DNA of 39,501 nt from positions 1 through 39,501 of the forward strand of contig JAAYNH010000008.1 of assembly GCA_012520945.1 (NCBI GenBank). The letters run 5' to 3'. The notes below the pieces were generated by a model. It was not told the DNA's origin, ran no database searches, and saw nothing but the letters and a program-made list of their open reading frames with translations. The stretch comes from Treponema sp. Its GTDB lineage: Bacteria > Spirochaetota > Spirochaetia > Treponematales > Treponemataceae. Of the stretch, positions 33,614 through 39,501 are shown piece by piece. A program made the position numbers and the translations under genes. The first letter of the stretch is position 1, and every line of letters starts with the position of its first letter.

Positions 33614-34762
33614 ATGGAAAAGCGTAATTTTCTTTTTTTGTATTTAAATACCGGTAGTGGGCATCTATCTCCCTCAAAAATTTTAAAAACTGAATTTGAA
33701 ATATTTATGAATAAAAATAATGTAGATGGTTCAGTTACTTTATTAAATGGTTTCGCTGAATATCAAAAAATTGCACATACTTTTTTTGAGGATGGTTATA
33801 GATACACATCATTGTACTTGCAGGGGGCATATTCTTTTTTTTATGACATAACAACTATTCCATCAATTTTAAATTTTGTAAAATTTTGTTGTGGTTTAAG
33901 AACTGTTTCATTTTTAAAAAAAATTATAATTAAAAATAATATTACAGATGTTGTAAGTTTTCATTTTGCAGTTACACCTTCGGCTAGTAAAGCATGTAAA
34001 AAAATTTTTCTTGAAACAGGAAAAAAAATTCCCGTAACACAAGTAATAACAGATCCATTTACAGCTCATCCTGCATGGTATTTAGTTCCTAACGCAAAGT
34101 TTGTTGTTTTTTCAAAACAGATTAAGGAAAAAATTATTAAAGAAAAGTTAATAGACGAAAATGCAAAAATTGAAAATTTTGATTTTATTATCGGAAATAA
34201 ATTTTACCCACCATCAAAAGATGAAATATTTGAATTAAAAACAAAACATTTTTCGAATTTTTCTAATTATGATTTTACTAAAAAAACTATTTTAGTTGTC
34301 GGTGGTGGAGATGGACTAAAAGGAATGTATAAATTAGTTAAAGAATTTTGTTCCATAAAAGATTTTAATTTTATTGTTATTTGCGGAAAAGTAAAAAAGC
34401 GACTTGAAAAAGTAAATAAAATTATTAAAAAAAATAATTCAAAAAACATTTTTGTTTATGACTATGTTAATTTCATAAGTGATTTTATAAAAATTTCGGA
34501 CTGTGTAATAACTAAAGCAGGTGCAAATATAATGATGGAAGTACTTGCATGTAAAAAACCAATTATTGTTTCTAATTATATTCATGGCCAGGAAAAAGGA
34601 AATGTGGAACATATTATTAAAAGTAGAGCAGGGTGGTTTATTCAAAGTCCAAAAAAAATTATACAAAAAATTTTATCATTAAAAAATGTTGAAGATATTA
34701 TTACTGAAAAGTTTGAAAAACGCGACTATGAAAGATTGATAAAATTCATTGTAGATAGATAA
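33614..34762 (+). CDS. GT28-type glycosyltransferase, MGDG-synthase/UgtP-like
   Basis: A 382-residue enzyme of the MurG/diacylglycerol glucosyltransferase type. The N-terminus has the nucleotide-sugar/lipid loop NTGSGHLSPSKIL. The middle has ITDPFTAHPAWYLVPNAKFVV, typical of diacylglycerol glycosyltransferases. The C-terminal Rossmann part has VVGGGDGLKGM and the sugar-nucleotide signature TKAGANIMMEVLACKKPIIV followed by GQEKGN. It probably adds a hexose to diacylglycerol on the inner face of the membrane. The following GT4 gene suggests a second sugar or an alternative anomer. No ribosome site is visible, and it lies 18 bases after the cyclase. Confidence 0.85.
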   Translation: MEKRNFLFLYLNTGSGHLSPSKILKTEFEIFMNKNNVDGSVTLLNGFAEYQKIAHTFFEDGYRYTSLYLQGAYSFFYDITTIPSILNFVKFCCGLRTVSFLKKIIIKNNITDVVSFHFAVTPSASKACKKIFLETGKKIPVTQVITDPFTAHPAWYLVPNAKFVVFSKQIKEKIIKEKLIDENAKIENFDFIIGNKFYPPSKDEIFELKTKHFSNFSNYDFTKKTILVVGGGDGLKGMYKLVKEFCSIKDFNFIVICGKVKKRLEKVNKIIKKNNSKNIFVYDYVNFISDFIKISDCVITKAGANIMMEVLACKKPIIVSNYIHGQEKGNVEHIIKSRAGWFIQSPKKIIQKILSLKNVEDIITEKFEKRDYERLIKFIVDR

Positions 34763-34777
34763 CTTTAGGTAGTTAGC

Positions 34778-34805
34778 TTGACTAATGTTCTATTAGAAGT
34801 ATAAT
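34778..34805 (+). promoter_or_regulatory. promoter of the GT4 gene, predicted leaderless
   Basis: TTGACT (34778-34783), 16 bases, TATAAT (34800-34805), six bases, ATG at 34812. It lies in the 49-base gap after the GT28 gene. Confidence 0.75.
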
Positions 34806-34811
34806 TTAATT

Positions 34812-36029
34812 ATGAATATTGCATTATTTTCAGATTCATATATTCCGACAAAAAGTGGTATTGTTACAGTTGTTGTTCAACTTAAAAAAGTACTCATGGA
34901 TATGGGACATAATGTCTTTGTAGTAACTGTTGATACAAAAAAAGACAATGAAAAAGATGATTATGTTTTAAAATTAAAAAGTGTACCGCTCGGCTTAGGA
35001 ACAGATCAGTTTATTAGTTTTCCTGAAAAGAAAAAAGTATTAAAATTTATTCGTGATAATAATATTGACATTATCCATTGTCATACTGAATTTTTTATTG
35101 CTCATATGGCAAAGATTGTCGGAAAGAAATTTAATATTCCAACTATTGTTACAACACATACAATGTGGGAAGATTTTTATAAACATTATCTTCCAGGTGC
35201 AAAATATTTTATTCCGGTAAGCATGATTCGTAAACTTACCAAGAGACTTTATAAAAAGTTTTATGCTATGATTAATGTTTCTAGTAAAGCAAGAAATTAT
35301 TTTAAAGAAAGTTTTATGTTACCAAATATTCCTTCTGCAATAATTCCAAATGCAATTGATACATCACTGTTTTTACATAAAGAAGTAAAAGATGAGGATT
35401 TAAAAAAGATAAAACAAAATTTAGGAATTAATTTAGATGATAAAGTTATTCTTTTTGTTGGTCGGATAGGAGAAGAAAAACGAGTATTAGAATTACTTGA
35501 TGAATGTATAAAGATTGTAAATAAAAATGAAAATGTAAAGTCTGTTTTTGTTGGAGACGGACCGGCTTTTCATCAAATGACACAAGTTGTTAAACAAAAA
35601 AAATTAACAGAAAAAATTCTTTTTACAGGCTTTGTTAAATGGACAGAAGTATATTTATATTACAGAATTGCAGATGTTTTTGTTACAGCTTCAATGTCAG
35701 AAATGCATTCTATGACTATTCTTGAAGCAATGCTTTCAAAATTACCAATTGTTGCACGTGATGATTTAAGTTTTCATGATACTATCTTCAATGAAAAAAA
35801 TGGATATCTCTGTAAAACCGATAATGAAATTTCAGAAAAAGTTTGTGAGTTAATTCTAGATGAAAATAAATTAAAAAAATTTGGTGATAATAGTTTAAAA
35901 ATTGCAAATAATTTTTCAATGGAAACTTATGCGAAAAAAACAGTTCATTTTTATGAATATATTATTGAGCATTATCCAAATTCAATTGATGAAAATGATT
36001 TGAGAGAAAAAATTGAAAAATTAAATTAA
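34812..36029 (+). CDS. GT4-family glycosyltransferase, probable diacylglycerol glucosyltransferase
   Basis: A 405-residue GT-B enzyme. The N-terminal domain starts FSDSYIPTKSGIVTVVVQLKK and has DIIHCHTEFF and PTIVTTHTMWEDFYKHYLP, as in lipid glucosyltransferases of Acholeplasma and gut bacteria. The C-terminal donor domain has LFVGRIGEEKRVLELL, FVGDGPAFHQM and the E-x7-E motif SEMHSMTILEAM. It probably transfers a hexose from a nucleotide sugar to diacylglycerol or a monoglycosyl lipid. Its own promoter, with the -10 ending six bases before the ATG, predicts a leaderless mRNA. The downstream outer-membrane protein gene follows after 4 bases. Confidence 0.86.
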   Translation: MNIALFSDSYIPTKSGIVTVVVQLKKVLMDMGHNVFVVTVDTKKDNEKDDYVLKLKSVPLGLGTDQFISFPEKKKVLKFIRDNNIDIIHCHTEFFIAHMAKIVGKKFNIPTIVTTHTMWEDFYKHYLPGAKYFIPVSMIRKLTKRLYKKFYAMINVSSKARNYFKESFMLPNIPSAIIPNAIDTSLFLHKEVKDEDLKKIKQNLGINLDDKVILFVGRIGEEKRVLELLDECIKIVNKNENVKSVFVGDGPAFHQMTQVVKQKKLTEKILFTGFVKWTEVYLYYRIADVFVTASMSEMHSMTILEAMLSKLPIVARDDLSFHDTIFNEKNGYLCKTDNEISEKVCELILDENKLKKFGDNSLKIANNFSMETYAKKTVHFYEYIIEHYPNSIDENDLREKIEKLN

Positions 36030-36033
36030 TTTT

Positions 36034-37674
36034 ATGGTGTTTATGAAATTACTTAAAAGAATATTTTTTTTAGTTTTTATTTTTATATCCTTAAATTTAT
36101 TTGCCTTACCTGAGCAAAAATTAATTAATTCATCACATTGGATTTATGATGCATTAAATGATTTGTGCATTGAATCAAAAGTTGTTTCGATATTACATAG
36201 AGCACCATTATCAATAATGGAATTAAAATTTGTTTTTAAGAAAATTGATTATGAAAAACTTTCGATTAGTGGAAAAAAACAATATGAAAAAATTCAGTCT
36301 TTTTTTAATAAAGAAAATTTAAGTTTTAAAACAGGAGAATTAAAACTTGCTTTTGATATTGAAACGGCATTTGAAATATATTTAAAAAAAGACAAAGATG
36401 AAAAATTTTTTTATCCTTATCAAAAAAAAATAGCACCGATTAATTTGCCATTGTTTTTTTCTTTTAATAATTTTTTGACTACGCAAATGGATATTGCTTT
36501 TATTCAAAATATACAAGCACAAAAAGATGCAAATGTATTTATGAATATTCCATATACTACTTCTCAGTTTGATTTGGATTTTCCTTATTTTACATATAGT
36601 AGTTTAGGTTATATTTTTAATGATTCAACAATTGTTAATTTCAAAATTGGACGTTATCCTTTTTATTATGGAAAATCTCATTTAGGTAGTATAATTATTT
36701 CTGATTATTGCACAAATGAAATTACTTCGGAATTAAAAATTGTAACCGATAAATTTGGATATAGCCTGAATGTTACGCAATTAAATCCACCTCGTGATGA
36801 CAATATTTCACCTTCATATATATATTTACATGGATTGGAATTTTCTCCATTTAAAAATTTACGCATTAGTTTACTTGAAGGTGTTTTAATTAATAATCCT
36901 TTTGAATTACGATTTTTAAATCCACTAATGATTTTTCACGGTTATGCGTCATGGAATGATTATTACGGTATGGGAACACATGGAAATCTAGCACAAAAAG
37001 AAGCGTCATTAATGGGAGTTATTTTTGATTATACTCCATGTAAATATTTAAATTTTAATTTTATTTATGCAATGAATCAGTTTCAAACATATTGGGAGTT
37101 AAAATATTTTTCTGAGGCTGCAGAAAAAATTCCAGATGCCTTTGCTTTACAATTTTGCATGGATTTTAATCTTCCTTTGAACAAAGGTTATGTTTATGGT
37201 TATGCTGAAGCTAGTTATACTTCGCCATATATGTATTTAATGGAAGGAAAAGATTGGTCTTTTGCTAGAATTTATAGGGAATTAAATCCGGATCATCAAA
37301 AGCATATTGAATGGACAGGAAGTCCTTTTGGTCCGGATAGTATTATTGCGACTATGTGTGCAGGATATAAAATACCTAAACTATTTTCTTTATCTGCAAA
37401 ATATTTATTTGCTATGCAAGGTGAAAATTCTGAAACCTCTGTTCTTTTTAGTGATTACTGGCCTAAAACCGTAAGTGAAGCACGTAATTGGTTTCCTACA
37501 GGCATATTAACTTTTACACATTCAATTTCTATTTATGGTTCTTATGAATTTTCTGAAAAATTTTCTATATGTATACAACCTATTTTTATAATTAAGAAAA
37601 ATGCAAAACATATTCTTGAAAATAATAAAACTGATTTTGAGTTAATTACTTCATTAAAATATAATTTTTTTTAA
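36034..37674 (+). CDS. large outer-membrane beta-barrel protein, Wzi-like
   Basis: A protein of up to 546 residues; a start at the in-frame ATG at 36043 (MKLLKRIFFLVFIFISLNLFA) gives a cleaner signal peptide. An N-terminal helical part of about 85 residues (WIYDALNDLCIESKV … RAPLSIMELKFVF) precedes a long run of amphipathic strands with many aromatic residues. The last residue is Phe, as in outer-membrane barrels. The pattern "ydaL … rPls" then barrel is like capsule-assembly Wzi proteins, but identity cannot be shown by eye. It lies 4 bases after the GT4 gene and is paralogous in layout to the next gene. Confidence 0.68.
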   Translation: MVFMKLLKRIFFLVFIFISLNLFALPEQKLINSSHWIYDALNDLCIESKVVSILHRAPLSIMELKFVFKKIDYEKLSISGKKQYEKIQSFFNKENLSFKTGELKLAFDIETAFEIYLKKDKDEKFFYPYQKKIAPINLPLFFSFNNFLTTQMDIAFIQNIQAQKDANVFMNIPYTTSQFDLDFPYFTYSSLGYIFNDSTIVNFKIGRYPFYYGKSHLGSIIISDYCTNEITSELKIVTDKFGYSLNVTQLNPPRDDNISPSYIYLHGLEFSPFKNLRISLLEGVLINNPFELRFLNPLMIFHGYASWNDYYGMGTHGNLAQKEASLMGVIFDYTPCKYLNFNFIYAMNQFQTYWELKYFSEAAEKIPDAFALQFCMDFNLPLNKGYVYGYAEASYTSPYMYLMEGKDWSFARIYRELNPDHQKHIEWTGSPFGPDSIIATMCAGYKIPKLFSLSAKYLFAMQGENSETSVLFSDYWPKTVSEARNWFPTGILTFTHSISIYGSYEFSEKFSICIQPIFIIKKNAKHILENNKTDFELITSLKYNFF

Positions 37675-37692
37675 TCTAAGGAAATATTTAAT

Positions 37693-39480
37693 ATGAAAAA
37701 AATTTTTTTAACTTTATTTTTATTTTTTTGTGTATTTAATTTATTTGCACAAGTTGCTATTTCTCCAACACATGATTTTTATTCTGCATTAGAAATATGG
37801 CAAAATAAAAAAATTGTTTCTAATTTACCGCCATTAAAACCATATCCTATTTATATGGTAAAAAATATTTTAGAAGATGTTTTATCAAGTGATGATGAAA
37901 AAGAAATTCAGATTGCACAAAATCTTTATAATGAAATTTTTAATAAAAGTTTTCATGCAAATTTTGAAATTTTTGATTATGCAAAGCATTCAAAAGAAGA
38001 AAATAATAATTTATTTTTTGTTAAGCCGGGAATTTTTGGAGATATTAATCTTTATCAAAATTTATCTTTCAGTTATGATTTTAATATAATTGCAATTCAT
38101 AAATATAATAATGTAAAAAATTTAAGCACTTATGATTATGTTGATCAAAGTATTCCTGTTTTTTCAAGTTTACCATATACATTTTTAGATCCGGCAATTG
38201 TTGGTCCTTTAAAAATGTTTATTGAATTTGAAGGTGGTTTTACATATGAAATAAAAAACTTTTATGTACAAGCAGGAATTAATCATTTGAATTTTGGTTC
38301 TTTTTATGATGATAGTATTGTTTTATCACCGGATGCAAAACATAGTGCAAATTTTTCTTTTGTAATAAATAAAAATAGATGGAATTATACACATGGATTA
38401 TTTGCTTTATGTGCATCTAATGATAAAGGTATTTTTTTCCCTGATAAGTTTTTAATATTGCATTCGCTTAATGTAAAAATTAATAAATGGCTTAATGCAT
38501 CTTTTTATGAAACAATTATATATGGCAACAGATTTGATTTTTCTTATTTATTACCTGTACCTTTTATGTCTTCACAAGCACTCTCATATTATTCTGATAA
38601 CTTAACAATGGGTATGACTTTTGATGTAGGTGTTTTTAAAGATTGGATTTGGTATACGGATTTTATTATTGATGATCTTGGTGTAAATGAACTCTTAAAA
38701 TTAGATTTTGATGCAAAGATTCGTGGTTCATTAAAAACCGGTGTGAAATTTTCTCCTTCAAATTCAATGTCAAAGATTGTGGATTTAATTAATTTAAATT
38801 ATACAATCGTAACTCCTTATATGTATACACACTGGCAAGAAAATAAAAATGTTTTAACAGGTGAAAATGTTTTTGGAAATTCAAACACAGCTAATTTTCA
38901 AAACTTTACTAATTTTGGAAAATCATTTGCATCACAACTTTGGCCTAATACAGATCAAATTAAATTACAGATTGCAATTTCGCCAATCCAAAAATTAAAA
39001 ATAGATTTTTTTACTGCTTTTTCACGTCATGCAAATGTAAATGAAGATTTAACAGTTGATGAAGCCATAGAATATTTAAATGCTCCAAAAGATGCATATG
39101 TTTCTGACGGCTCAATAAATAATCATCAAGTAGTAAATGGAGAATATTTGCACAGTGCAAACTCAAGATTTATGTTTTTGACACAAGACACAAAAATGTA
39201 TATTACACAAATTGGGTTTGAGGCAAAATATGATTTACCAAAATATAAATTCGGTAAAATTACTTTAAATTTAGGTTATAGTTTTGAATATATTTATAAT
39301 TGGGGTGTGCAGAATAATTTATTTGAAGGACGTGCACAAAAAGATGGAGTAGCATTTGAAAAAGATAGTTCTGGGTCTGCAACAGAAACTGATGTTCAAA
39401 AAGCAATTTCTGAATGGAAAAACAAATTAACAAATATATGTTCACATTATTTTAAGTTTTCAGTTAAATATGTTTACTAG
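37693..39480 (+). CDS. large outer-membrane beta-barrel protein, Wzi-like paralogue
   Basis: A 595-residue protein with a signal peptide (MKKIFLTLFLFFCVFNLFAQ). A short helical domain (HDFYSALEIWQNKKIVS … LKPYPIYMVKNILEDVL) has the same layout as the preceding protein. The rest is a barrel with strands such as FTYEIKNFYVQAGINHLNFG and YGNRFDFSYLLPVPF, ending in Tyr. AAGGAA lies nine bases before the ATG, and the gap to the previous gene is 18 bases. Base composition is very low in G+C. Likely an outer-membrane partner of the glycan or glycolipid genes upstream; substrate unknown. The remaining 21 bases of the window hold no gene. Confidence 0.7.
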   Translation: MKKIFLTLFLFFCVFNLFAQVAISPTHDFYSALEIWQNKKIVSNLPPLKPYPIYMVKNILEDVLSSDDEKEIQIAQNLYNEIFNKSFHANFEIFDYAKHSKEENNNLFFVKPGIFGDINLYQNLSFSYDFNIIAIHKYNNVKNLSTYDYVDQSIPVFSSLPYTFLDPAIVGPLKMFIEFEGGFTYEIKNFYVQAGINHLNFGSFYDDSIVLSPDAKHSANFSFVINKNRWNYTHGLFALCASNDKGIFFPDKFLILHSLNVKINKWLNASFYETIIYGNRFDFSYLLPVPFMSSQALSYYSDNLTMGMTFDVGVFKDWIWYTDFIIDDLGVNELLKLDFDAKIRGSLKTGVKFSPSNSMSKIVDLINLNYTIVTPYMYTHWQENKNVLTGENVFGNSNTANFQNFTNFGKSFASQLWPNTDQIKLQIAISPIQKLKIDFFTAFSRHANVNEDLTVDEAIEYLNAPKDAYVSDGSINNHQVVNGEYLHSANSRFMFLTQDTKMYITQIGFEAKYDLPKYKFGKITLNLGYSFEYIYNWGVQNNLFEGRAQKDGVAFEKDSSGSATETDVQKAISEWKNKLTNICSHYFKFSVKYVY

Positions 39481-39501
39481 ATACTTATGAAAAAGAATTA
39501 A

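Noticed and set aside
39481-39501. Start of a further gene at the window end
   Set aside because: The ATG at 39487 meets a stop codon after four codons.

Overview
The window comes from an AT-rich, Gram-negative, double-membrane bacterium that looks like a gut or rumen Treponema (Spirochaetota). The signs are many lipoproteins with loose spirochaetal lipoboxes (…SC, …GC), outer-membrane barrels ending in an aromatic residue, a PlzA-type PilZ protein, a short archaeal-type UMP kinase, a doubled cyclic-nucleotide-binding protein that I recognise from treponemes, and two secreted pectate lyases. Genus is a moderately firm inference; species cannot be read from the sequence. I see no mobile element, CRISPR array or ordinary tRNA.

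Layout. 1-989: end of an acyl carrier protein gene and rnc. 1018-8181 (minus): a four-gene operon of exported proteins, two of them very large fibronectin-III lipoproteins. 8372-8722: tmRNA, then ispH. 9935-14452: a 1505-residue lipoprotein carrying both a PL1 and a PL9 pectate lyase. 14562-19771 (minus): cysS, ECF sigma factor, anti-sigma factor, a TIG/transglutaminase-like protein and pyrH. 19819-22605: murB, a double cNMP-binding regulator and a small secreted protein. 22600-25364 (minus): DUF192 lipoprotein, TPR protein, PilZ protein, rpsU. 25713-27491: a second lipoprotein pectate lyase (PL1). 27630-27914 (minus): HU. 28086-29812: NifU-like protein plus GGGtGRT protein. 29904-30797 (minus): an E2-type acyltransferase-like protein. 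30893-39480: argH, a class III adenylate cyclase, two glycosyltransferases likely to make glycolipid, and two large outer-membrane proteins.

How the parts fit. The two lyases share a carbohydrate-binding-like module and would break pectin at the cell surface. The ECF sigma/anti-sigma pair sits in one operon with an envelope protein whose transglutaminase-type nucleophile is replaced. A cyclase, a double cNMP-binding protein and a PilZ protein show that both cAMP-type and c-di-GMP-type signalling are likely present. The GT28/GT4 pair beside two Wzi-like barrels suggests surface glycolipid or glycan work.

The most interesting pattern is in the regulation. Five genes (murB, the PilZ gene, the E2-like gene, argH and the GT4 gene) have a good -35/-10 promoter whose -10 hexamer ends only 6 or 7 bases before the start codon, and none has a Shine-Dalgarno sequence. 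They are therefore predicted to give leaderless mRNAs. The genes with clear Shine-Dalgarno sequences (lyases, rpsU, pyrH, cysS, FN3 operon) do not show this geometry. Two of the cases lie in divergent promoter regions where the opposing promoters overlap or nearly touch.
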